This document shows, piece by piece, positions 35,301 to 46,951 of a DNA stretch of 64,000 nucleotides. The position numbers and the translations under genes were made by a program. This stretch comes from Perkinsus olseni (Eukaryota > Perkinsozoa > Perkinsida > Perkinsidae). The stretch spans positions 113,773 to 177,772 of the forward strand of contig JABANP010000065.1 in assembly GCA_013115135.1 (NCBI GenBank), read 5' to 3'. Every line of letters begins with the position of its first letter. The stretch's first letter is position 1. The notes under the pieces were generated by a model, which saw only the letters and a program-made list of their open reading frames with translations, was not told the DNA's origin and ran no database searches.

Positions 35301-35752
35301 GTGACGGAATCGGCAAGCGTAGCTGGATGTAGAAATCGGAAAGGAAATCATACGCTGCGTCTTTGGGCTCCACGTGGAAACAATTAGGAGACAGTCCAAT
35401 TTGAAGCGAACCGCCGAATTGTCTCAACTTCGACACATGCGGCCCGCATGTACCACACGAGAGTCGCATTCTCAGGACCATCGATCAAATCCCGAACGGT
35501 GGATGACCTACCAGGTGAAACCGCCGCCTTGAAGCTCGCCAGCTGTCCTCTTCCACCATCAGTAACCACCATCTCGAAGCTGACCAGACGTGGAAGCTCC
35601 GGACAGATTGTACCATTCTGTTCAACCGCCATGTACGTCCCTGCAGGAAGACTGTCGGACGTGACGAATCCTGTCAGCGGCTTCCCTCCGCCCCTGCCGG
35701 ATCCAATAACAATTTTCGATACCAGCAGGTGCATTAGGAGAGGGCCTTTCAT
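32320..35752 (-). pseudogene. Three-module repeat protein, possibly secreted, with frame breaks
   Basis: The start is the ATG at 35752 with a hydroph­obic N-terminus (LLMHLLVSKIVIG). Three modules of about 200 residues each share LP(A/P)GTY, NGTICPELP, a CFHVEPP-type motif, QLIFCYTNLGL(V/M)VGI and RYAFRIDLPG followed by PTYDDICRVAP. A low-complexity C-terminal part holds three repeats of the type EHHH then DDL--P-EFEDLWP-AE-RS--EWVEA. The frame changes near 35435, near 34945 and near 32640; the middle 741 codons (34834-32609) are continuous. Net length is one over a multiple of three. The changes may be errors, decay or unrecognised introns. I know no domain for this module; it appears lineage-specific. 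Confidence 0.6.
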
Positions 35753-36797
35753 CGTAAGAAGATGACAACCAAGCTATGGAGACACAACTGCCATACGGCT
35801 ACTACGTCACGACCTTCAGGGTGAAATCTCTTCATAAAAAAGTAGTCTACTAGGCTAAGTCTAGAGGTTTGGGAAATGACGGGGAGCTCGAACGAATGAG
35901 CATCCTCGCCCGCACGTCTCGTCTCCCAGCCTATCTTGCAATCTTGAGAGTACTGGTAGGAGAGAATCCAAAAGAATACACGGAGACGCCGAGGGGCTAA
36001 TCAATGGAGGGCAACGACCACGCGCTTCTCCCTGGCAAGCCCTGAACGTCTATTCGCTCACCGGCGAAACTCCATACGGTACCCAAGACTGAGAAGTCGG
36101 AAAATAGCTGCGCTCGAAACTCGGAACGGGAAGCTGCAAGCATTGAGTCTGGCTGTCATCAACTACATGGACAGACGTGCTGGATCTTAAAGTCAAGGCC
36201 CGCTTGAGAAGTATAAACTCCACACTGAATGAATCTGCTAGACTCTCGTGTGGGATAGCTTCGTGGAGACCACCCCATCTCTTGATATTGCGATGTTGGC
36301 TCGATTCAAAACCTCGGGCGTGCTCCCAAGCAGCCCCACGTCAATGAGAGAAGCTACCGAAAAGAAGAGCTATTGCTCAACTCCACTGAGTGAATAAACG
36401 CAGTCGCCTCTCAGCCCGTCACCCATACCAATCGCCCGGAATGTGGGTCAAGCTGACTTGAGAGCGTCTCAAGTGCACTCCAAACCAAATCATAGAGTAT
36501 CTCGCAGGTAGTAACGCTAACTGCACATAACCCAACACCCATCGGGATGTTCAGAAACCACTAAAAATTAGAATAAAATCATGTACTCGCATCAACATCT
36601 AATCACAAGCAGTTATAAAAACTCATGACTAATCAGCAACTCAACTTCGCCATGGCCAACCATTTTCCTGAAAACGAGACAGGAACATCCCCATTGGAGC
36701 GTCGGCGACGAGCAACACTGCGCAAGATTCGGCAAATCCTCCCAAACCAAGAAGGCCCAACTCACGTGAATCTCTAAACTTCTTTTCGAACTTCTCA
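35753..36797. other. Intergenic, nothing recognised
   Basis: No gene was recognised between the three-module gene and the next spliced gene. Confidence 0.4.
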
Positions 36798-37815
36798 TCA
36801 TTCGGCTGTACCAGACTTGATGTGGCCCATCGGCAAGTAAACAGACACGAAATGTGACGCCAGCGGACAGCAGTTCCCGTCGGGGAAGGCCGGCTTGTAA
36901 ACATTATACCTGAACGCATCAGGGAGACGATAAGCCTCTCCCTTCATTGCCAACGCCACAACTGACGCTTAACGATTCCCCCGGTCACAAGAAGTCCGTT
37001 ACGGTAATCCAATCCAGATTGAAGCCCAACAGATGGGATAATCGAGAACTGCGGTGCGACACAAGCCCCACTTACAACTGGTTCTTTCTCGCCTGCAGCT
37101 CGTCATCGCTCTCTCTGACAATCCGCACTTCATCTCCAACGACTTTTTGGAACTCCGACAAGTCAACTTTGACGTCAGTCGGGAGCGATATCACAAACTG
37201 CGATTTGGCGTTAGTTAACACGAAGGGGAGAGCGAACCTGAGCATCATGCAAACTAAGGTGGCACACGAGTTAGCAGAGTCAAGCAGAATAGATGATTCG
37301 GCCGCGCGCTATATGCAACAGTACTATACAGTCTCAGCTCGATCGGTCATTTTCAATACCAATTTTCAGTAGGCAGACGCCACATTATCAGCGGTATCTC
37401 ATCTGGCTCCAGGACATAACTACTCGATCCCGAGTTCGCCAATAACTCCGCTTTTGCTTTACTTCCGATTTTACAGCGACAAACGTTAACTTTCGTTTGC
37501 CACTAAGATTGCTACGGAAGCATCTCATTCACAGCCTTCACTCACAACAGGATCTCATCCATGGTGGTGTTCTTATTGCAGCGCATGACCGTGTCGAACC
37601 CCGATATTATCGGGGGACGCTGCAGACCGAAGAGAGCAGTACCTGAGCAACAAGAAAAGCAAACACTCGGAGAGATGAAAGAGCACGAGTACAAACGCAC
37701 CGAGCTACTGTGCTTACGCGGTCCACTTTGACGGCTTCCTCTTAGGGCCGCAAGCAGCCACTAAATACTCAACAACGACAGCCATGTAGCCCTTCAGCAC
37801 CTGAGAGAGGGGCAT
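36798..37815 (-). CDS. Unidentified spliced gene
   Basis: Three exons join in phase with GT-AG introns: 37642-37546 (read as PPIISGFDTVMRCNKNTTMD), 37237-37076 (SQFVISLPTDVKVDLSEF then VVGDEVRIV) and 36909-36798 (YNVYKPAFPDGNCCPLASHF, then a stop). A fourth, upstream exon from ATG 37815 (MPLSQVLKGYMAVVVEYLVA) is likely, but its junction leaves the wrong phase, so it or one base is uncertain. The middle exon faintly resembles YbaK/ProX-type editing domains (a VISLP then DLSEFQKVVG pattern), but this is too weak for a call. Confidence 0.5.
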
Positions 37816-38286
37816 GATGCACTACACCCGGGCCGACGCGGCGTCGAGCGGGAAACTGTACGAGAAACAAACAGGATGAGAATGCTATGCCTTGGGCAAA
37901 TCATCCAGTAGTTCAGTCCCATTATTATACTTCCGGTTTACCGAACGCAGCGAGACTTGAGCTGCCTTCGAAGATTGTACGGAAGACCATACCACACTTC
38001 GCCCAAATCTTCTATCGAAGCTCCGATTCTCCAAACGGTTCAGCAGCGCCTCTGCGGACCACCCCGTCGAGCTGCTCTCAATTTACTTCCGATTTTACCA
38101 GGAACAGCAATAAAACTTCAACTGACCCCGAAGATTGATCGAAAGATGCCCTCACCCAGTCAACCTCAAATCCTGCCTACCTCATCAGAGGCCAGCTGAA
38201 GATACGACTCGTACTCTCCGTGAGACTCGGACGCCCGCGCCTTCAAAAACCTGCGACGTAGACCAACATACAACCAGAAGGACCAT

Positions 38287-40729
38287 TCACGCCACACTTA
38301 CTCCACGCTGTATTGCGATTGGTAACCCGGTGTGCTGCTCGGGATGATAACCGGGAAAGTTGTGTACCTCGGACAGGCGATGAAGAGGTGACCGAATAAG
38401 CGCCTGGTACTTGTTCAAGTCCCTTCTGGGCGGAAACTCTCCGAAACATTCACCGTCCTGTGGTCTCGCCTGAGCTGTCAACGCCGGATGCTCCAACGAG
38501 CCCAACGTATACCTGAATGGACATGCCGGCATCCAAACCGCTCGACGGGCAGTGGCAGCAACGGAAGCTTACACGACAACTGAAGTGGACTCAAACACTT
38601 TCATGGCGAGATCCCCACCATCATCCGCATTCACTGCAACCGAAATCGGCTGGTTTGTATTCAACCACTTGGCCAAGGACGCTACAGTGGCATCGTCAAC
38701 GGTCTGAGGAACAGGAGTCCACGAGAGATCAGAAGAGGCTCCTCACCTCGGGACTGGTCACATCCAAGAAGCACTCTCTCCATTGCTCGTTGATATCAGT
38801 GGGTGGGGAAAATCCCATCCTAATTGCCACTCGCGGGGATTCTGCCGAAGTGCCTGAATGGAGAACGCAAGATAAAACAACTGCGAGAAGCAGCCGTCGT
38901 TTACTTCATAGCCATCGAGGAGGGGCCCTTCGGTCGAGTTGCTCAGCAACGCGCTGCACTCGCCCTTTGCCAAAGCCTCAGCGGCATTACCGAAAACAGG
39001 TAGGCCGGCGTATCTCGAGAAAAGGCCTCTAAAGACTTAAGGTAAATATACTCAACTTACATGGCAGCCACGTCTTCCTTGGTGATCTTGGGAACTACCA
39101 AGTGGCGCAGGGCCGTGCATTGACCTTTATTCTCAATACCTGATACGCAACTACTGCAGTTACCCAAGCCAAACCAACGGGAAGAGGAAGAATAACAAGT
39201 GATGCAGCAAATGCGTCCAAGCGTACGAGCTTACAATTGCTGATCCGAGCAGCTTCGGCGACCTTGCTGTTGAACGCTGTCGCGATCATCGTGTTTGGTC
39301 CGCCAGTAGAAGCCATCATAGAGCCTAAGGAACTACGACTCGAAAGGCGCACCTCAACAAATGAGCATCAGATGCCTTACCAACGATGGGTTTGATTCTC
39401 TCTGCGATAGCCCTCGAGCCCGTGAAGTACATCGGCGACTTCGGGAAGGCTTGATAGAGTTTACGTTGCTCTTCGACACCACAGGACACGAACCTATCAC
39501 AGATACAGAATACAACTCGACCACCCTGAAGCGGAGAAGTGGGGGAAAGTTGGTAAGCTTACGTGAGGTATTTAGTATCCACGCCTTGCTCAAGCATCAT
39601 CTGCAGCAACAGTTGACACCATCTGAACATGTGCTGTGAAGTGTTGCCCCTCGACATCACCACCACCGGTACCTGACAGCGAACTGATTACAACAAGAAA
39701 AATCGTAACCACGCACTCACCCCGAGCTCGATGTTACGGATGGACTTCCGGAAAAGGTCGAGGAAGTTAGTGAAGTTACTGACGCAGCCCACGAACGCTG
39801 GGTAACGGCGGATCCTCACGTCTGAAGGAATGTAGCTGACACTGACGACTACAACGCCTGACGGACCTCCCTTCTTCTCATCCTCGAAAAGTGCGTCATT
39901 GAAGCGTCTCTCGACGGCGTTGGCCTCGACGGACTCGACAATCTCGGTCACACCCCTGAAAGAGAGATGAACCGAGCAACCAATGGTGGTGAGCCCTTAC
40001 CATCCTGCTTCTGGAAGTCGATCGCTTGAGCGCCGATGATCGCACCAGCTCCGGGACCGGATAAGAACTTCTGCTCAACCTTGCGCATCGGTTCACGAAG
40101 ATCAACAGGCGAGGAGGAGGCTGAGAGACGACACGAGTGACAGAAGCATGACTTGAACCTACCCACCTGTGAGAGCCTCGAGGTGCTTAACAACCTTGTC
40201 CATAACAGCCTGAGTGGCTAGAATTTGCTTGCCGTTGACCTTGCCTGAGAGCAACCCTCGACAAAGAGACGAGGAAGACCACCCTACCGAAGGCATTAAC
40301 GGTATCAACGGTCTCGCCCTCGCGAAGCTGCTCGCCCGCAACGATGGTGACGATGGGATCTTCCGACCTGAAAAGATACTCCGACTAAAGATACGCTAAT
40401 CGCAGTCGAACTCACCAAAGATTCTCTTTGAAGTTGTTGATGTACTCCAGCGCTTGTGACCTGAGCTCGGCTTCATCGGCTTCGTCTCTGTCCGCGGTGA
40501 TGCACCCAAGGTAAGCCTCAGTGCCGAACAGGTACGTCATATTAACAGCGGTCATTGCGAGCTCACGTATCGGATAGACCGTCTAAAGGTGATGGTATGA
40601 GTGAACTAAACGTGCTCATGTAGTTTGCGCTCGCCCAGATGATCGATTTGGCCCGCACTTTTCCGTAAAATCTTGCGACCAACTCACAACCGACGGATCG
40701 GATGTCTGACGTGTCCGAAAGCTTCTCAT
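38287..40729 (-). CDS. Aldehyde-dehydrogenase-like protein, spliced
   Basis: About ten exons with GT-AG introns, mostly 40-60 nt, join in phase. The likely start is ATG 40729 ([10 protein letters not shown], Arg/Ser-rich, a possible mitochondrial presequence). Recognisable parts in order: [49 protein letters not shown] (the FTGS motif of ALDH), [14 protein letters not shown] in the position of [19 protein letters not shown] in the position of the catalytic GQ-x-C loop, [11 protein letters not shown], and [16 protein letters not shown] near the end. Two points are odd: the general-base Glu position reads Ser, and the Cys follows GQ directly, one residue short of the usual spacing. The substrate is unknown and the enzyme may be divergent or inactive. 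Confidence 0.65.
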
Positions 40730-42269
40730 CGGTAGTGGCTTGCGGACGTGTGCTGAGCTAGGGTTCATGAGCGTAGCATGAGCATTGTGAACTATCTCGT
40801 GGCATTCCTATTAACCAGGTGTCTACGACGTGGTAGGAGCTGTAGGGTCGGCAAGTGGTTATAGTAATACCATTGTGGTTACACGGTATCACCAACTGTG
40901 GTGACTTAGTTTACCAGTGAAGCTAACCGGTTCCCGACTGCTTAGATGCTCCTCCGGGTGATGTGGAGAGTAATGTAGTGTCTGGTCAACACTGGTAACC
41001 GTGGCCAGTTACACTGCCTCATCGCCCTTGCTGCTCGTGACTCTGGGGAGATCTCTGTCACGGCTTGCTACAACACTACTTGTAGACGTTCTATTAGTCG
41101 TTATCTTCATGCGTGGTAACAAGCGTGCACTTTCTCTACTCCCTGTTCGCTTTCGGACTCCTTCCATGTGTTTAACGGTTACGAGTGGGTAAATGAAAAC
41201 CCGCTGGGCTAGTCTCATCCCGTTCTGTTTCTTCTTTCGTCAGCCATGCCGATATTCATAACTGCCTTTCCACCCGAATTTGTAATGGCTATGAATCGAT
41301 CCTCAAGATTCTGAATCGCCCTAGTCATGCACACTATGTCCTATCAGTGACTTCTTCATGTTCACCATGGTAGTGCCCCTCCGCCCGCCACGATCGTCTC
41401 CCTTCCAGTTCCGTAGACCCTCTATCTTGAGAACCAGGACGTGTGGTATTGTAACTGCTTTTCGTGTGTGTCGTCTTCACAGCTCATGCACAGTAGTTTG
41501 GTCTGTGATCTTAATCCTAGGGAATTCTTTGGTAGTAATGCGTGAGTCACAAATGGGCGTGTGTTGTCAAGTAGCAGTCCGTGGATCTTTGGAAGGCCGA
41601 AGCTGTCTGGGGGGTCCTGCTTCTGTCATTCTCTCAGTGTTCGTGTCCATTCGACTGGAAATGACTCTCCTCACTCAGGCCAACCATGCCTGCCAAAAAG
41701 GCGAGATCGATAATGCGTACTATGGGCGGGAGGGGGACTATTGAAGTGTCCTGCGCGGGAGTTGTTGCCAGTGATGCTGGACCATTCAAGTACGTTTACG
41801 AACTTGTAAAATCTACGATATTAAATGAGATCGTGTAGATTAAGGGTGAATTACAGTCGAGCCTTTGCAACGACTTTGACTTCACACGGGTTGATGTGAA
41901 ATCGTCAAGCTAACAGGGCCTCATCCGATCAGTTTGTACAGTAAATACACCCAATATCCCGAAAACGGGGTGAATTACCCAATTAGAAATAGTTTATCAT
42001 GAAAATAAGATAACTAAAGTCTGAAGGGACGAGTGGGCTGGTTCGCAACAGAAAGAGGCTTGAAGCCACAATCACCTATGGGGAAGAGCAGTACTTTCGT
42101 TGGTCGAACCAGCGGCTTGCCGTCACCTCCTCCTGTTGGTCGATGCCGCTGGGCGTCGTTCATCGCTCACGTTGACCCTCCCACTTCGCCTCACATCGAA
42201 TCGCCTGAGTCCTCAAATACACCAAGTTTCTTTTCCAGCTATCTCTATTGTAAATAATTGAGCGGAGCG
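40730..42269. other. Divergent intergenic region
   Basis: Genes to the left read minus and genes to the right read plus, so both face away from this stretch. No gene was recognised. It probably holds promoters for both directions; I see no motif I can name. Confidence 0.5.
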
Positions 42270-45200
42270 ATGCCGAAATATGCTCGTGTTCATACACAGT
42301 CGCTGAGTCCGTCAATGTTTAACTTTTCTCTTTTCCTTCTCAATATTTCCCTTTTTTTGTTTTCTATCACACTTTTTTGAAAATAACATTTTTCAAGTCA
42401 TAACGCATCGCGAACAACAGAGCTGACGATCTGAGTGCCCAGCGATCTGACATCCTCCTTGAAGGTGTCCGCGGAGAGACACCTCCACGCGTGTCTGACC
42501 ATTAGGCCATATAGGTATGCCCGGCTGAAGGCCTTATTCGCTGATGATGGCAACGCGAACGTCGTTGACGGCTACGGACAGACTCCCTTGTATTACGCAG
42601 TGCAGCGGAAACCTGATCAGGATGCACGAGAATTGACGAGGAGGCTTATCGAGGAGTAGTGATGGGGAGAGAGGGGCCACTTTAGTTTTTACAGCTTTCG
42701 GGAGCTCATTGGAGTTTCACCCGTAATACGTGCCGTTCTTCGGAAAGTAGAGACCGCAAAAAGCTGTGAAATGCGTTTTTTCACTGGTTTTGTATCGTCG
42801 GTGAAACCCGATTTTTTTGTGGTAGTGGTGCGCGGCTCGCCTCACTGTGGGAATATTCATGTATTCATCCTCTCCTTCGAGTGTAGTCCTTCAGTCGCCG
42901 AGGGACTTGTCGGACTGTCTGTCATTTATGCTACTCGTACAACCATAACGTGTTGGATATTATTTATAACGTAGATGGGAAGTAGAAGACTCCTTGTGAG
43001 GTGAAGAGGAGACGGGTTCGGTCTATCGCCATCGACGATAGGAGAGACTATGAAACTAGTCCAGCGATTCTTTGCATCAGTTTGTGAATTTTAGTCTCCC
43101 GTTCCGTATCATAGTCGAATAGTGTAACCGCGCATTTGTAGTATTTGCCGTTCTAAAGACGCGGGAGAGTTCGGGCGAGTGAGGCATGAATTTTTCGTTT
43201 CCAACGTAGCATTGATACAAGCACAGATAGCGCACTGGTTGTGATTGGTGTGGTATTGTAGATGAGTTTGCTCAGGTTCGGACTGGAAGCCAACCATAAA
43301 GATCAGATGATGCAGACCCCGTTGTTCTACGCTGCTCTGGTTGGGAACACGGCGACTTGTGAATTACTGGTGGAGAAGGGCGCTGAGGTTAACCCTCTGG
43401 ACTCTAATAAGCAGACGCCTTTGTAGTGACGGGGCGAACGCACTTTCTACTCCTGAATTTTCGAGAGTTGGATTTTCGTTCTTGTAAAGAATTTTGGAGG
43501 AAAATTTCAATTTTCAGAATTTTCCGTCCGGACTGAACTTGTCCCATTCGGAGTTCATGTAGTCCATGGACACATGGACTAATACTACCCGCACTTGGCT
43601 CAGTGTGAGTGCCAAAATGAATGGATGAACATTCCTGTTCGACAGTCGAATGGTCTGAGCGCGAGTCGAGAATATGGCGGAGCGGCGACTGTGATTCTGA
43701 ATTAGTGCTTTTCACGACGGAGCTATCCTGCGGGTTGCAGTTGTTGAGAGATGAATCTGTACGCGGCGAGTGAAAAAATCGCCGGAATTTTCACGGAAAA
43801 TGGCTGGAAAATCACGGAAAATTTTCTTTACGGGTTTACGCTTCTTTTACGGATGAGCTTCCCGTATTGCTTCCATGTATTTTCAAGTGGCGATGTAAAA
43901 GTTTTCGGCCGAAGGTTCGTTGTCATCTTCGGCCACCAAAGAACTTACTCTTTGGAGTAGAGCTTCCCCATACCACAATGAGCGTACAGGTCAAGCACAA
44001 CACTGAAGACCAGGCTAGCTATTCCCTCCGAGTAGAGTAAAAGTTCTTATGAGTTTGACCGACTCTGTTTCGCGACGCAAATTTTGTAGTTATGATAAGG
44101 TGGATGGGTATCGATGTTCCTTGATAAGGTTTTACGCGGTGAGAGAGGGCCACATTCATTGCACTCGAGCTTTGGTCACGGTACATGGCGCTAAAGCGGA
44201 CATAGTGGACCATACTGGGCAGGTAGTGGTCGCAGGAGGTATCGGATTCGATTCCTGGCAGCGGCATCATTTCCTGCGAGAATTACTTTCGGATAGCATG
44301 TCAATTGCGTTACTATTTGAGTGATTCGTCCAGTAGCCAGAAGACTGCGTCAAGACTGCGTTCGTGGGAAGATGGATTGCTACTGCCGTTTTCTCTTGCC
44401 AGCCCCCCTTGTTCTACGCGGCGAGAGAGAATCGAGTTGAGATGTGTAAGATGCTGATTGAAGAGCTCGGAGTGTACGCAGCTCAACGTGATGTGAAGGG
44501 GAAGGACGCCAAGTTCTTTGTTAAGGATAACGATATGCTGTAGTGAGGGAGAGGGTCGTTTGTCCTAGCGGTAGAGCGGGCGTCGCCCTTCCGAAAGGTT
44601 GTCGGGTCGATTCGACGTCACTTCTTCCAGCGGTAAGCGTGCTGTGACCACTAGACACGCTGTGAAGGATTATGTGCAAATTCGCCTCTTTGTACAATCC
44701 GGGATTGTGTTAGCGGAGCGAAGCGATGGAATTTGTTTTGTCAGGCGGGCATACTTGGCGTCCATGGCCGACAAAGCATTATCAAGCCTCGCGGACTCGG
44801 GAGCTCCTCCCCGGAAGAAGTATCGATTAGTGTACAAGGGGGATGGGGTAGTGAGCAACTGAAAGGTCCCGGGTTCGATCCTCGGTGCCGACGTTTTTAG
44901 GCTACTGCGAATAGTGGAGGTGCGATGGTGACGGTGGAGCAGATGGAGGAGTTTGAGAGGAAGTATCCCGACATAGCCGTGTGGGAGAAAAACGTAAGCA
45001 ACAGTCGCTGCTTTGGTTCGACGTCTTTGGCGACTCTCACACCAGAATGGGAATTTCCCGCTGGGGAAATCTTATACCGAATGATGTTAATTTTTCACCC
45101 GGCTGGGAGTCAACGTCAATGTCGGTGAAAATGAAGATATATTTGAAGCCGTCTTGGGCAGTCGAGTGCTGAAGGGACGTGGATGTGCTTCGATGCTACA

Positions 45201-46951
45201 GCTGTTGGGAGAGAGTCAGGAAAATGATTTCAAAAGCACAGATCCAGATTCTGGAGGTGGCCGGTTCAAGTCCCACAGCATTCATTTTAGGCACCGATTT
45301 CGACCCCACCGTCGCAGGCTAGTCCAGCTAAGTCGAACGGGCAGACGCAGGGTGGTGTGATGAACTCCCCGCAACCTCGGTCGAGTCGGGGAGGGGCTAA
45401 GAAATGGCAACAGTTGGCGAAGCAACTCGTCCGGGATATTCACAAGTAGGAGGTGGGCACGCATGATACTGCTGAGTGGGTTAGTGCCTTAGTTCGCCAA
45501 CCGAGAGGTCTAAGGATCGATTCTTGGCAATGTGCTCTCGTTGTTTTTTCCGGACTCGGATAATCGTGCTATCGTTGTTGGTTGCCAGAGGAGAGGGATC
45601 TTCCGAGTCCACCTATCGGCGATAGACTATCACTGGGAGCTACAGTGCTGGTGAAGCGGGCGTCCTTGTTTTCTCTATAGAATTGAGATATCGGGGCGCC
45701 AACTTTCTGGTGGCAGCTTAGCTACTGTGACTTCAAGTATTCCGGTGATTAGTTCCCGGGCCGTACTGATCGCTAGCTGCCGAGGTGGAAAACGCTAATT
45801 GTTCCCAAAAGCTTCATTTGGTGTGATGTGTGCATTTCAGTTTCGATGATACTCGAATATTTCTGAAGCCGGTAGATCCAGTGAAGGACGAGTGCTCAGA
45901 TTACTTCACCGTCGTCAAACACCCGATGGACTTTGGAACGGTGAGATCAACGGATTCAACAGCAACTGGGCTGTTCCTCTCACGGGAAGGCCTCTTCTAT
46001 CATGGCGACGCACAGCGCGAGCTGGTATCCGTCAAGGCGAGGTTCGTATTTTTAGCCCCCTCGTGGATTGGTAAAACGAATGGCTGCTAACAGTGGTATT
46101 GCCGAATAGCTGATTTTTTCACGGGCGTGATTTTTCGTCGGAGTGGGCAGGGCATTGCCGTTTTTTAATAGAGAGATGCAATGAATGAACACCAACTTGT
46201 TCCGTTCGGTTTTGCGCATTCGAACCATTGAACTGCACAGACCTCCAACTGAGAGGGGGTTTACTTTCGCGTGTTACATGCCGCTATATTTACCGTTCTT
46301 TCTCCCCTTCTTCCCATCCTCCTCCTTTTTCTTGTTCCCCTTTCCTTTTCAATCTCCGGATAATTCGCCCGACCAACCCTCCCGCGGGTTGTCTCAGATA
46401 CGTAAGAAGCTCCACAAGGGGGGAGTACGAAAACGCGTTGCTGTTTTACGAGGACTGTGATCTGGTCTTCACCAATTGTGCTCTGTACAACGCACCAGAG
46501 ACCTTCGTTATGCAACAGTGCAGGAAGATCATGGTAAGGTTTGGGGCGTGCCGAGAGCTAGACCGATAGTGGCTCAGAGATGAAACCCTTCAGGGCCGAT
46601 TTAACGAGCTTTTGGTGCAACTCGAGCTGATTCATCACATAGAGGCTGCTCGAGCAGAACGGAAGGAGGAACAGGAGAAAAAGCAAGGAAGAAGAAGAGG
46701 AAGAAGCAAACGTCAACAGCTCGGTGAGTTGTTGTTTCACGATCGAAAGAGTTCGAGAGCGAAGTCCGACCACTGAAATTCTGCGCGTGTTCGCGGGAGT
46801 TGACCGAACTGGGGTTTATTCTGAATACGTGTGTGGCCTAATTATCGCGGATTTGAGCGACTTGAGACGGCACGTGTACTGCTGTGAGTGGTGTTGGTTG
46901 CCTCAGGTTAACGATATGACAGCTGAGCCTAGCGCGGCGACTGTCGCTTAG
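42270..46951 (+). CDS. Ankyrin-repeat bromodomain protein (BDP1-like), spliced
   Basis: Exons with matching phases: 42443-42655 (LKALFADDGNANVVDGYGQT), 43276-43422 (QMMQTPLFYAALVGNTATCE), 44129-44222 (FYAVREGHIHCTRALVTVHG), 44403-44539 (PLFYAARENRVEMCKMLIEE), 44745-44847, 44901-44993, 45291-45445 (KKWQQLAKQLVRDIHK), 45841-45940 (DYFTVVKHPMDFGT), 46398-46533 (YENALLFYEDCDLVFTNCAL), 46594-46723 and 46923-46951. At least four ankyrin repeats precede one bromodomain with the acetyl-lysine-pocket Asn (CALYNAPE). Ankyrin plus bromodomain is the layout of apicomplexan BDP1, a chromatin reader at promoters. The first exon is uncertain; ATG 42270 (MPKYARVHTQSLSP) fits in phase. The bromodomain exon has one G too many at 46409-46414 (six instead of five), probably a sequence error. 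Confidence 0.85.

Noticed and set aside
36798..37815. YbaK/prolyl-tRNA editing domain
   Set aside because: Only one short stretch resembles it and key residues cannot be placed, so the gene is left unidentified.
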